This document shows positions 8,547-17,169 of a DNA stretch of 39,524 nucleotides, one piece after another. The notes under the pieces are model-generated. The model saw only the letters and a program-made list of their open reading frames with translations, was not told the origin of the DNA and did no database searches. The stretch comes from Lachnospiraceae bacterium (GTDB lineage Bacteria; Bacillota; Clostridia; Lachnospirales; Lachnospiraceae): contig SVEK01000027.1 of assembly GCA_015057405.1 (NCBI GenBank), positions 1-39,524 of the forward strand. Direction: 5' to 3'. Within the stretch, counting starts at the first letter, position 1; each line of letters starts with the position of its first letter. The position numbers were made by a program, and so were the translations under genes.

Positions 8547-9278
8547 TTTAATATCCTCCCTAACGGTTGTTCCTTCATGATCATTTAAACTTGAACGCAC
8601 TACAAGCTGCACGCCATATTTTTTAGCCATTTCAACTGAACGGTTATGCAATACTCCGGCACCAAAGCTTGCAAGCTCAAGCATTTCATCGTATGTTATC
8701 ATATCCATCTTACGTGCATTCTTAACATATCTCGGATCTGCTGTATATACTCCGTCAACATCAGTATATATCTCACAAGCATCTGCATTAAGTGCTGCCG
8801 CAAGAGCAACTGCAGTTGTATCTGAACCACCTCTTCCAAGTGTTGTATAATCATTATACTGGTTAATTCCCTGAAATCCGGTTACAAGAACTATCTTATT
8901 GTTATTAAGTTCATGCTTTATTCTTTCACTATCTATTCTCTTTAATCTTGCATTACCATAAACTGCGGTAGTGTGCATTGCCACCTGAAATGCGTTAAGG
9001 GATATAGCCGGAACTCCAAGCTCTTTAATCGCCATTGCAGTCAAAGCAACAGATGTCTGTTCTCCTGTTGTAAACAACATATCCATCTCTCTTTTTGACG
9101 GATTAGGGCTTATCTCCTTAGCCATTTCAATCAATACATCTGTCTGTTTTCCCATAGCAGATAACACAACAACTACCTGATTACCTTTCTGGTATTCTTC
9201 TACGCAACGTCTTGCAACATTGTAGATTCTTTCCGTGTCGGCCACAGATGTTCCACCGAACTTCTTTACTACTAGCAT
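8067..9278 (-). CDS. lysC: Aspartate kinase
   Basis: A 403-residue aspartokinase, which phosphorylates aspartate in the first step to lysine, methionine and threonine. The N-terminal kinase motif VKKFGGTSV is at residues 4-12; ATP-site residues GRGGSDTTAVALA and TDVDGVYTADPR follow. Two C-terminal ACT domains start near residue 255 (ALLGLKDKPGVAF) and near residue 335 (ISVVGAGMMSNPGVAAKMFEA), the expected site of feedback control. AGGAGG precedes the start. It is the last gene of the hom/homoserine-kinase/lysC run, 21 bases after its neighbour. An internal ribosome site and ATG at 8546 may also give a separate small subunit (see that entry). Confidence 0.96.
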   Translation of the reverse strand: MLVVKKFGGTSVADTERIYNVARRCVEEYQKGNQVVVVLSAMGKQTDVLIEMAKEISPNPSKREMDMLFTTGEQTSVALTAMAIKELGVPAISLNAFQVAMHTTAVYGNARLKRIDSERIKHELNNNKIVLVTGFQGINQYNDYTTLGRGGSDTTAVALAAALNADACEIYTDVDGVYTADPRYVKNARKMDMITYDEMLELASFGAGVLHNRSVEMAKKYGVQLVVRSSLNDHEGTTVREDIKMEKMLVSGVACDKNVTQIALLGLKDKPGVAFKLFHHLANHNVNVDMILQSVGRDGTKDISFTVTEDMTDTAIETIKRHEGKSLEFQELNVTKDVAKISVVGAGMMSNPGVAAKMFEAIYDANINIMQISTSEIRVTVLIDEKYSDRALVSVHDAFGLAE

Positions 9279-9299
9279 AATATCCTCCTATAAAACAGA

Positions 9300-10514
9300 T
9301 TAATTATTTAAGAAATAATCCATTAATTTATATCCCTCAGCAAACATGTTATCGTTTGCCGAAGCACTTTTAACAGCATCTTTTTCAATGTACATATACT
9401 CTGAAATTGTACATAATGTACTGTCATACAACATATACGGAATAGGCTCTGACGTATGTGTTCTAACACAAATTGGTGTTGCATGATCAGGCATCACAAG
9501 CATTCTGAACTCCTCGCCGGATGCGACAAGTTTTTCATATACATTTTTAATTACCTTACTATCAAGATATTCAATTGCTTTAATCTTGTTCTCAACGCTT
9601 CCCTGATGTCCCATCTCGTCAGGAGCCTCCACATGAATATATACAAAATCATATCCATCCGAAAGAAGTGCATTAACAGCAGCCTCTGCTTTTCCCTCAT
9701 AATTGGTATGGAGAGTTCCGTCAGCACCTTCCACAATAATATTGGTCATATTGGCACCAATTGCAATACCTTTTAAAAGATCAACGGCAGATATCATTGC
9801 TGCCTTTTTATTATATTTTTCTTCAAATGAATCGAGTGCCGGCTTTGTTCCTGCACCCCAAAACCATAACGAATTAGCTTTGTTTAATCCATTTTTTTCT
9901 CTTTCAATATTAATTGGATGATTATTAAGGATGTCATAGGAACGTTCCATAAACTCCCTAAGCTTATCATCTTCCGGCAAATATTCACCTATTACTTTTC
10001 CAAGTATATCATGGGGCGGTGTCAATTCAACAACCATTCCACCCTTCCATATTGTAAGATGTCTGTAGCTTGTTCCAACATAATACTTATATATATCATC
10101 CTGCAGTTCATTCTGAACGGCTTTTATAAGTTCAGCTGCTTCTTCTGTAGTAATCTCACCTGCACTATGGTCTATGATAACTTTATCCTTATATTCACTT
10201 TCTTCCTCAGAAACAGTTACAACATTACACCTTATGGCAATGTCATCCGGCTCCATACACACACCGATACTAAGTGCTTCAAGGGGAGAGCGACCTGTAT
10301 AGTATTTCTTTGGGTCATATCCAAGCACGGCAAGATTGGCTGTGTCACTCCCCGGTTTCATTCCTTCCGGAATAGTTGCCACAAGCCCAACCTCAGACAT
10401 ACCGGAAAGCATATCCATAACTGGTGTATCAGCATATTCAAGCGGTGTTTTCCCACCAAGAGACTCTATAGGTCTGTCTGCCATTCCGTCTCCAAGTACA
10501 ACCACGTATTTCAT
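9300..10514 (-). CDS. Phosphoglycerate-mutase-like protein, proposed homoserine kinase
   Basis: A 404-residue member of the alkaline-phosphatase superfamily related to archaeal-type cofactor-independent phosphoglycerate mutase (ApgM). Metal and active-site motifs are VVLGDGMADRP at the N-terminus, PGSDTANLAVLGY with the probable catalytic serine, VHVEAPDEMGHQG and MPDHATPI. This family has long been proposed to be a non-orthologous homoserine kinase because it sits with threonine genes where thrB is missing. Here it lies exactly between hom and lysC (gaps of 35 and 21 bases), and no GHMP-type thrB is visible. That context favours homoserine phosphorylation over glycolysis; the reaction is not proved by the sequence. 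Confidence 0.8.
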   Translation of the reverse strand: MKYVVVLGDGMADRPIESLGGKTPLEYADTPVMDMLSGMSEVGLVATIPEGMKPGSDTANLAVLGYDPKKYYTGRSPLEALSIGVCMEPDDIAIRCNVVTVSEEESEYKDKVIIDHSAGEITTEEAAELIKAVQNELQDDIYKYYVGTSYRHLTIWKGGMVVELTPPHDILGKVIGEYLPEDDKLREFMERSYDILNNHPINIEREKNGLNKANSLWFWGAGTKPALDSFEEKYNKKAAMISAVDLLKGIAIGANMTNIIVEGADGTLHTNYEGKAEAAVNALLSDGYDFVYIHVEAPDEMGHQGSVENKIKAIEYLDSKVIKNVYEKLVASGEEFRMLVMPDHATPICVRTHTSEPIPYMLYDSTLCTISEYMYIEKDAVKSASANDNMFAEGYKLMDYFLNN

Positions 10515-10549
10515 CAGTAATTCTTCCTTTCAAACATTGGATTGCTTAC

Positions 10550-11761
10550 TTAATCAGCAAATCTGATTCTTGAAATAACACCTGAAACTTCAGCCTGCTT
10601 ATCTGCAAATGCACTCTCTGTCATCTCATCAGTTACAAATGCATATTCGTCGGCAATACCAATATCAATAGTTTTAACCGCACCGAAAAGTTTTTCAACC
10701 TTTTCAGCAATTCCTTCACTATTATTAATTCGAACAAAGAATCTGTGAGCAGCCTCAGAAAAATCTACAAGTTCCTGCTTGTCCTTGCTCCAGATTGTCA
10801 TAATATTAGTTCCTTTATGTTTTACAGCCTCAACTACGTCAGCTACAACTGCACTTGCTGTCGGAAGCTTACCGGCTCCTTTTCCATAAAACATTACATC
10901 ACCTAACATATTGCCACGGACATATATTCCGTTAAATACATCATCCACACTATATAATGGGCTGTCAGCAGAAATAAGCACAGGTGCCACCATTGCAACT
11001 ACTTTACCATTAACGATTTTACTTGTACCCACAAGCTTAATTGTAGTTCCGATTGCTTTTGCATAAAGGAAATCTTCAGCTGTAATTGCTGTAATTCCCT
11101 CTGTATATATGTCCTCAAAATCAACCTGTTTTCCATATGCAAGCGAAGTAAGAATTGCAATCTTTCTGCATGCATCATAACCTTCAACATCTGCCTCAGG
11201 ATTACGTTCTGCATAACCGAGTTCCTGAGCTTCTTTAAGAACTTCCTCAAATGCAGAGCCATTATCTCGCATTTTTGTAAGAATATAATTGGTAGTGCCG
11301 TTAAGTATACCTGTAATCTCTTCAATTTCATCAGCTGTAAGAGAAGATTTAAGAGGACGAATAATCGGAATTCCTCCACCCACACTTGCTTCAAACAGGA
11401 AGTTGATATTATTGTCTCTTGCAATCTCCAAAAGTTCTGCTCCGTATGCCGCAACTAATTCTTTGTTGGATGTACATACACTCTTGCCGGCTTCAAGAGA
11501 TGCTTTAACAAATTCATATGCAGGATGCAGACCTCCCATAGTCTCTACTACAATGTCAACCTCTGCATCATTTACAATAACATTAAAGTCCTTAACAAGT
11601 TTATTTTCTACAGGCGAGCCCGGGAAATCTCTGAGATCAAGCACATACTTAACCTCTACTTCTTCTCCTGCTCTCATAGATATGGACTGTGCGTTGGTTG
11701 TCAAAACTTCAACAACTCCCGAACCAACTGTACCATATCCCATAACTGCAACTTTACTCAT
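10550..11761 (-). CDS. hom: Homoserine dehydrogenase
   Basis: A 403-residue enzyme reducing aspartate semialdehyde to homoserine with NAD(P)H. The N-terminal Rossmann motif is MGYGTVGSGV (residues 7-16). The catalytic region contains ASVGGGIPIIRPL, GILNGTTNYIL and EAQELGYAERNPEADVEGYDA, the family signature with the catalytic lysine/aspartate area. A C-terminal ACT-like domain from about residue 325 should mediate feedback inhibition by threonine. Good ribosome site (GGAGG) before ATG. It is followed by the proposed homoserine kinase and lysC, so three steps of the aspartate family are together. The asd and thrC genes are not in this window. Confidence 0.96.
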   Translation of the reverse strand: MSKVAVMGYGTVGSGVVEVLTTNAQSISMRAGEEVEVKYVLDLRDFPGSPVENKLVKDFNVIVNDAEVDIVVETMGGLHPAYEFVKASLEAGKSVCTSNKELVAAYGAELLEIARDNNINFLFEASVGGGIPIIRPLKSSLTADEIEEITGILNGTTNYILTKMRDNGSAFEEVLKEAQELGYAERNPEADVEGYDACRKIAILTSLAYGKQVDFEDIYTEGITAITAEDFLYAKAIGTTIKLVGTSKIVNGKVVAMVAPVLISADSPLYSVDDVFNGIYVRGNMLGDVMFYGKGAGKLPTASAVVADVVEAVKHKGTNIMTIWSKDKQELVDFSEAAHRFFVRINNSEGIAEKVEKLFGAVKTIDIGIADEYAFVTDEMTESAFADKQAEVSGVISRIRFAD

Positions 11762-11807
11762 TATATTCCCTCCGTTCGGATTAGTATTATATTTTCAGTA
11801 CGTAATT

Positions 11808-12260
11808 CTAATTCATATTTGCAACAAAATCAACTATTGATTGCTGCTCTATGCTGCTAATAACCTTATCAGGTTTAATTACCAAGGCTAATTCACCGTT
11901 TTCAATTTTCACAGCACTACTTAAATACTTGGTATTGGTTCCAAGAACTATTGAAGGAACCTTAAGGAATTCTTTATCCTCATATTCATGCATTCCGTCC
12001 ACAGAATCTACCTTAAAACAGATTGGCTCTCCATTAATTCTGATTAAAAGATACTGCGGTCTTACTGCTTTACATTCAACCCCAAATCTTGCTGCAATAT
12101 CGAAGATCGGAACAATCTCTCCACGAATATTACATATTCCAATAATGTTTGCCGGCGCATTTGCAACCGGAGTTACGTCTGAGGCAGCTTCAATCCCCTC
12201 AAGGAAATCAATCTTCATACCATATGGTTGTCCATTAATTCGAAAAATTACTAATTCCAT
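11808..12260 (-). CDS. CheW-like chemotaxis coupling protein
   Basis: A 150-residue single CheW domain. It starts with the typical ELVIFRINGQPYGM strand, includes NIIGICNIRGEIVPIFDI, the most conserved CheW segment, and ends with a short amphipathic stretch. CheW proteins bridge chemoreceptors and the CheA kinase at the membrane, but orphan CheW domains also act as scaffolds elsewhere. A strong AGGAGG site precedes the ATG. It sits between prfB and hom with gaps of about 45 bases, so it is probably co-transcribed with them. No cheA, receptor or flagellar gene is in the window, so its partner cannot be inferred. Confidence 0.85.
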   Translation of the reverse strand: MELVIFRINGQPYGMKIDFLEGIEAASDVTPVANAPANIIGICNIRGEIVPIFDIAARFGVECKAVRPQYLLIRINGEPICFKVDSVDGMHEYEDKEFLKVPSIVLGTNTKYLSSAVKIENGELALVIKPDKVISSIEQQSIVDFVANMN

Positions 12261-12305
12261 AGCATTACCTCCTTAATATTCACGACTCGTTCTTGCAGCA
12301 AAAGA

Positions 12306-13413
12306 TTAGTTTGTATTAATCCATTTCAGATACCCATTGATAAATAAATCAATATCGCCATCCATAACTGCTCCTACATTACCTGTTTCCTCATTAGTTC
12401 GGTGATCCTTCACCATTGTATAAGGCTGCATAACGTATGATCTTATCTGGTTCCCCCAGCCAATCTCCGTTACGTCTCCTCTTATATCATCCTGCAGTGC
12501 CTGATTTTCCTGTTGCTTTAACATATAAAGCTTGGCTTTAAGCATCTGCATTGCCTTATCCTTATTCATGTGCTGTGAACGTTCATTCTGGCATTGAACA
12601 ACTATTCCGGTCGGAAAATGTGTTATTCGAATAGCCGATGATGTTTTGTTGATATGCTGTCCACCGGCACCACTTGAACGGAAAGTATCAATTCTTATAT
12701 CGTCATCCGCGATTTCTATATCAATGTCTTCTTCAATATCAGGCATAACATCACAGGATACAAACGATGTCTGTCTCTTTCCTGCCGCATTAAACGGAGA
12801 TATTCTCACAAGTCTGTGAACACCCTTTTCAGATTTGAGAAGGCCATATGCATTCTCTCCGTTAACCTGCATCGTAACAGATTTTATGCCGGCTTCATCT
12901 CCGTCAAGAGAATCCAACACCTCAACAGAAAAACCCTTTTTATCAGCCCATCTCTGGTACATACGAAATAACATACTCGCCCAGTCACAGCTTTCTGTTC
13001 CGCCGGCACCTGCATGCAGGGATAATATCGCATTATCACCATCATACTCACCGGAAAGAAGGGTAGATATACGCAACTCATCATAGTCACTTATAAATGT
13101 TGAAAGTTCATCCTCTATCTCCGGAACAAGGGTTTCGTCCTCATCCTCATATGCCATTTCAAGCAGTGTCTGAATATCGTCATACCTCTGCCAGAGTCTG
13201 TCAAAACCTTCCACAACTGACTGAAGCGACTTGAGTTCTTTCATGCTCTCCTGCGCCTTAGCGGTATCGTCCCAAAAACCCGGTTCTTCCATAACTCTCT
13301 GTAATTCTTCTATCCTAAGCTTTTTATTAGCCAGGTCAAAGTGAATCCCTCACTTCTAATAATGGTCCTTCATAGCCATTCAACTTTACTTTCATGTTGT
13401 CAAGCTCTACCAT
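12306..13413 (-). CDS. prfB: Peptide chain release factor 2, made by +1 programmed frameshift
   Basis: Release factor 2 recognises UGA and UAA stop codons and triggers hydrolysis of the finished peptide. The gene has two parts. Codons 1-25 run from the ATG at 13413 and end at an in-frame TGA (13338-13336). The main frame, shifted +1, continues from 13337 to 12306, giving about 368 residues, the usual RF2 length. The catalytic motif is GAGGQ (in RSSGAGGQHINKTSSA), and the stop-codon recognition motif SPF lies in VRISPFNAAG. An ATG at 13292 in the main frame would drop 15 conserved residues and is not the true start. AGGAAG precedes the start. It follows secA by 42 bases and is probably co-transcribed with it. 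Confidence 0.95.
13335..13355 (-). promoter_or_regulatory. Programmed +1 frameshift site of prfB
   Basis: The slippery sequence CTTTGAC (complement of 13335-13341) has the in-frame TGA at codon 26. A GAGGG Shine-Dalgarno-like element lies 5 bases upstream of CTT, somewhat further than the 3 bases in E. coli. AAGTGA and TCACTT around it can form a 6-bp hairpin (13339-13355) with GGGAT in the loop and CTT in the stem. Low RF2 should raise frameshifting and so RF2 synthesis. Confidence 0.9.
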
Positions 13414-13455
13414 CATATCACTTCCTATCTATTAATTAATTTTAGTACTGACACA

Positions 13456-16023
13456 CTATGCCCGTCTTCCGCAGCACTGCTTATACTTACGTCCCGAACC
13501 ACACGGACACGGATCATTAGGCTGAATCTTCTTGCCTTCTCTCTTAACAGGTCCTTTCTTGACACTATCATCCTTGTTGGTTCCGGTTACTTTGGCAACC
13601 TCTTCTCTTTCAACCTTCTGCTCTATCTTAACATGCATAAGCGCTCTTACTGTATCTTCGCGTATGGCATCTGTCATTGACTCAAACATATCAAATCCCT
13701 GGAACTTGTATTCAAGCAACGGATCCTTTTGACCAAGCGACTGAAGTCCGATACCCTGTCTTAACTGATCCATATCATCAATATGATCCATCCACTTACG
13801 GTCAATTACTTTAAGAAGAATAACACGCTCAATTTCTCGAATCTGTTCAGGTTCAGCAAATTCAGCCTCTTTTGCCTCATACAACTGAGTTCCCTCTTCC
13901 TTAAGTTTCTGAATAAGACCCTTCTTGCCAAGTTTCTCCAATTCCTGTACAGATAAATTAAACGGTTCAATAGGAATTATAGGTAAAAGTAACTCATTAA
14001 GTTCTCCCATATCCCAATTTTCTACAGCCTGGTCATCACCTATAACAGAATTAACGGTATTTTCAACCGTATCAACTATCATTCGGTAAACTGTATCTCT
14101 CATACTCTCGCCGTCAAGCACTTTACGACGTTCTTTATATATAATCTCTCTCTGATCATTGTTAACCTGGTCATACTCAAGAAGATTCTTACGTATACCA
14201 AAGTTATTACCCTCTATCTTCTTCTGGGCTCTTTCTATGGCATTGCTCAATGATTTATGCTGTATCTGCTCTCCATTTTTAATACCCAGTGAATTAAACA
14301 GACCCATAAGTCTGTCTGAACCAAACAATCTCATAAGGTCATCTTCCAGAGAAATGAAGAATCTGGATTCACCCGGATCACCCTGACGACCCGCACGACC
14401 TCTGAGCTGGTTATCAATACGTCTTGACTCATGACGCTCAGTACCAATAATCTTGAGACCACCAATCTCTTTAACCCCTTCACCAAGCTTAATATCCGTA
14501 CCACGACCTGCCATATTGGTAGCAATGGTAATTGCACCCATCTGACCTGCATCCGCAACGATTTCTGCCTCAAGTTCATGGAACTTAGCATTAAGAACCT
14601 TATGCGGAATTCCCTTTTTCTTAAGCATCATACTAAGTTCCTCTGATGCTTCAATGGTTATTGTACCAACCAATACAGGCTGACCCTTTTTATATGCCTC
14701 TGCTATTTCATCAACAACGGCATTGAGTTTTTCCAGTCGTGTCTTATAAACGGCATCATCATGGTCTATACGGGCAACAGGCAGATTAGTCGGAACCTCA
14801 ACAACGTCCATTCCGTATATTTCACGAAATTCCTTTTCCTCAGTAATAGCAGTACCTGTCATACCTGACTTCTTCGCATATTTATTAAAGAAGTTCTGGA
14901 ATGTAATCGTTGCAAGAGTCTTACTTTCCCTCTTAACCTTTACATGCTCTTTAGCTTCTATAGCCTGATGCAATCCGTCAGAAAATCTTCTTCCCGGCAT
15001 AATACGTCCGGTAAATTCATCTACAATAAGAACCTGATCCTCTGATACTACGTAATCTTTATCCTTAAACATTATGTTATGTGCTCTTAATGCAAGATCC
15101 ATATTATGCTGAATCTCAAGATTCTCAGGATCAGCAAGGTTATCAATTCCAAAGAACTTCTCAACTCTTCTTACACCTTGAGCTGTAAGAGTAACATTTT
15201 TTTCTTTTTCATTAACTACAAAATCACCGGTTTCCTGCTCGTCTTCGCCCATCATATAATCCATTTTGGACATTTCCTTTGCAGTACCCTTTTGAAGCTG
15301 TCTTGCAAGAACGTCACAAGCCTCATAAAGTCTTGTTGACTTACCACTCTGTCCGGAAATAATAAGCGGAGTTCTCGCCTCATCTATAAGTACGGAGTCA
15401 ACCTCATCGATTATTGCGTAATGCAAATCTCTTTGAACAAGTTTTTCCTTATAAATAACCATGTTATCTCTAAGATAATCAAAGCCAAGTTCATTATTGG
15501 TTGCATATGTTATGTCGCAGGCATAAGCCTTACGTCTTTCATCGTTACTCATATCATTCAAAATGACACCGACAGTAAGTCCCAAAAACTCATGAATCTG
15601 TCCCATCCATTCAGCATCACGCTTTGCAAGGTAATCATTAACCGTAACAACGTGAACACCTTTTCCTTCAAGGGCATTAAGATATGCAGGCAATGTAGAA
15701 ACAAGTGTCTTACCTTCACCTGTACGCATCTCTGTAATTCTTCCCTGATGAAGAATTACACCACCCATAAGCTGCACTCGGAAATGTCTCATTCCAAGCA
15801 CACGCTTGCCTGCTTCTCTTACGGTTGCATAAGCCTCCGGCAAAATATCGTCCAATGTCTCGCCGGCTGCAAGTCTTTCACGAAACTCTGCAGTTTTCCC
15901 CTTGAGTTCTTCATCCGTAAGCACCTCAAATTCCGGCTCAAGACTTTCTATTTTATCAACAATAGGTATAACTCTCTTAACCTCTCGTTCACTGTGACTT
16001 TTTAATATTTTCTTTAAAAACAT
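13456..16023 (-). CDS. secA: Preprotein translocase ATPase SecA
   Basis: An 855-residue SecA, the ATP-driven motor that pushes unfolded secretory proteins through SecYEG at the cytoplasmic face of the membrane. Walker A is MRTGEGKT and the Walker B/DEAD-like motif is [38 protein letters not shown] and [13 protein letters not shown] are classic SecA segments. The C-terminus carries the zinc-binding SEC-C motif [14 protein letters not shown]. The ATG follows AGGAG by about 9 bases. It lies downstream of hpf, separated by a hairpin terminator in which a possible promoter is embedded, and begins the secA-prfB-cheW-hom-kinase-lysC run. Confidence 0.98.
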   Translation of the reverse strand: MFLKKILKSHSEREVKRVIPIVDKIESLEPEFEVLTDEELKGKTAEFRERLAAGETLDDILPEAYATVREAGKRVLGMRHFRVQLMGGVILHQGRITEMRTGEGKTLVSTLPAYLNALEGKGVHVVTVNDYLAKRDAEWMGQIHEFLGLTVGVILNDMSNDERRKAYACDITYATNNELGFDYLRDNMVIYKEKLVQRDLHYAIIDEVDSVLIDEARTPLIISGQSGKSTRLYEACDVLARQLQKGTAKEMSKMDYMMGEDEQETGDFVVNEKEKNVTLTAQGVRRVEKFFGIDNLADPENLEIQHNMDLALRAHNIMFKDKDYVVSEDQVLIVDEFTGRIMPGRRFSDGLHQAIEAKEHVKVKRESKTLATITFQNFFNKYAKKSGMTGTAITEEKEFREIYGMDVVEVPTNLPVARIDHDDAVYKTRLEKLNAVVDEIAEAYKKGQPVLVGTITIEASEELSMMLKKKGIPHKVLNAKFHELEAEIVADAGQMGAITIATNMAGRGTDIKLGEGVKEIGGLKIIGTERHESRRIDNQLRGRAGRQGDPGESRFFISLEDDLMRLFGSDRLMGLFNSLGIKNGEQIQHKSLSNAIERAQKKIEGNNFGIRKNLLEYDQVNNDQREIIYKERRKVLDGESMRDTVYRMIVDTVENTVNSVIGDDQAVENWDMGELNELLLPIIPIEPFNLSVQELEKLGKKGLIQKLKEEGTQLYEAKEAEFAEPEQIREIERVILLKVIDRKWMDHIDDMDQLRQGIGLQSLGQKDPLLEYKFQGFDMFESMTDAIREDTVRALMHVKIEQKVEREEVAKVTGTNKDDSVKKGPVKREGKKIQPNDPCPCGSGRKYKQCCGRRA

Positions 16024-16061
16024 AATAATAATCTCCTGAAATTAAAAATATAAACAACAAA

Positions 16062-16100
16062 AATAGCCCGGGGTATTATAATACAACACCCCAAGCTATT
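16062..16100 (-). terminator. Rho-independent terminator after hpf
   Basis: On the complement, AATAGC and GGGGT pair with ACCCC and GCTATT around a loop; the stem is followed by a T-rich stretch (TTTTTGTTGTTT). It is placed correctly to end the hpf transcript before secA. Confidence 0.7.
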
Positions 16101-16104
16101 GTAA
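16075..16104 (-). promoter_or_regulatory. Possible secA promoter inside the hpf terminator
   Basis: On the complement, TTACAA (16099-16104), an 18-base spacer and TATAAT (16075-16080), with TATAAT in the loop of the terminator hairpin. The secA start is 52 bases from the -10 box. Read-through from hpf is the alternative. Confidence 0.4.
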
Positions 16105-16134
16105 CATTACACATTCGGAAATTCAACAACATTT

Positions 16135-16662
16135 TTAGAATTCAGGTTCTATCAAACCGTACGTATTACCTTTTCTTTTATATACTACATTAACTTCATC
16201 AGTCTCTGCATTCCTAAATACAAAGAAGTTATGTCCAAGAAGCTCCATCTGTACACATGCTTCCTCTGCGTCCATCGGTTTAACAGCAAACCTCTTAGTT
16301 CTTATAATCTTAATCTCCTCATCTTCGTCAATCTCTTCGTCTATGAATTCCTTATTAAGATTAACTGCCGCCTGCTGTTTAACAAGAAGTTTTGTCTTAT
16401 ATTTTCTAAGCTGACGCTCAATAATCTCTTCAACAAGGTCAATTGATACATACATATCACTGCTTTCCTGCTCAGCACGTACAATATTGCCCTTCATAGG
16501 AATGGTAACTTCTATCTTCTGTCTCTCCTTCTCTGTACTAAGTGTAACGAAAATCTCGGTATTATCTGTAAAATACTTCTCAAGCTTACCAATCTTTTCT
16601 TCAACTGCTGCCTTAAGACCTTCTGTCACGTCAATGTTTTTACCACTAATAATAAACTTCAT
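16135..16662 (-). CDS. hpf: Ribosome hibernation promoting factor, long form
   Basis: A 175-residue long-form HPF, which joins 70S ribosomes into inactive 100S dimers in stationary phase or starvation. The N-terminal domain (about 1-100) starts KFIISGKNIDVTEGLK and binds the decoding region. A charged acidic linker follows (EEIDEDEEI), and the C-terminal dimerisation domain (about 120-175) includes RTKRFAVKPMDAEEA and LLGHNFFVFRNAETDEVNV. ATG at 16662 is preferred because KFIISG aligns with the family start and AAGGGA lies just upstream; a TTG at 16680 is in frame. A promoter lies 55 bases upstream, beyond which is an unusually long gene-free region. Confidence 0.95.
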   Translation of the reverse strand: MKFIISGKNIDVTEGLKAAVEEKIGKLEKYFTDNTEIFVTLSTEKERQKIEVTIPMKGNIVRAEQESSDMYVSIDLVEEIIERQLRKYKTKLLVKQQAAVNLNKEFIDEEIDEDEEIKIIRTKRFAVKPMDAEEACVQMELLGHNFFVFRNAETDEVNVVYKRKGNTYGLIEPEF

Positions 16663-16716
16663 AGTTATCAATCCCTTCAAACATATTGAACATCCCGTAT
16701 CAGATGCTCTAAATAA

Positions 16717-16744
16717 ATTATACCATATTATATTTATTTTACAA
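16717..16744 (-). promoter_or_regulatory. Promoter of hpf
   Basis: On the complement, TTGTAA (16739-16744), 16 bases and TATAAT (16717-16722), the latter preceded by TGG. It is about 55 bases before the hpf ATG. Confidence 0.55.
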
Positions 16745-17169
16745 GAAAAAATAAAAATTTTCTTTACTTATTTTTTACACAACTTAATGAAAATGAAATA
16801 ATCTACCGTCTGAATATTTACCGTTTTCAGTTTAATTGTCAGAATATTATATTTTTGTATTACTTTATTTCCAACCCTATAGCGAATACTTGTCCTACAT
16901 ACTAACTTATACACGTCCAACTACAGATGTCTACTAAAAAGGTTGATAACGTTAATAACTCTGTTAATAACTATGTTTAGGTAGTTTGTTTTCCACCAAA
17001 AACGTTAATAACTTTTATGTATTTCATCTTTTAACACAATCCAAACATATATTCTAACACAAGCATTGAGTACAGCTGTAGAATGAAGTGTTTGAATTGT
17101 CAGTCAATTTCACACAATTTTCCAATCCGTATAATCAACTTTCAGATAGCACCAATCAGCTCAGGAAGT
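16745..17169. other. 425-bp noncoding region with four GTTAATAAC-type repeats
   Basis: No credible coding frame. Nonamers GTTGATAAC (16942-16950) and GTTAATAAC (16951-16959, 16963-16971, 17004-17012) occur in the same orientation. Read on the complement they are TTATCAAC and TTATTAAC, loosely like DnaA boxes (TTATCCACA), each with about two mismatches. They may be binding sites for a regulator of hpf or an unrelated DNA-binding protein. The region could also encode a noncoding RNA, because structured RNAs are known near hpf/raiA in some Clostridia, but I see no strong hairpin. Confidence 0.5.

Noticed and set aside
15421..16005. 194-codon plus-strand frame opposite secA
   Set aside because: It is a shadow of the highly conserved secA coding sequence.
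16745..17169. Replication origin suggested by DnaA-box-like nonamers
   Set aside because: The sites match the DnaA box poorly, no dnaA or dnaN is nearby, and gene direction does not switch there.
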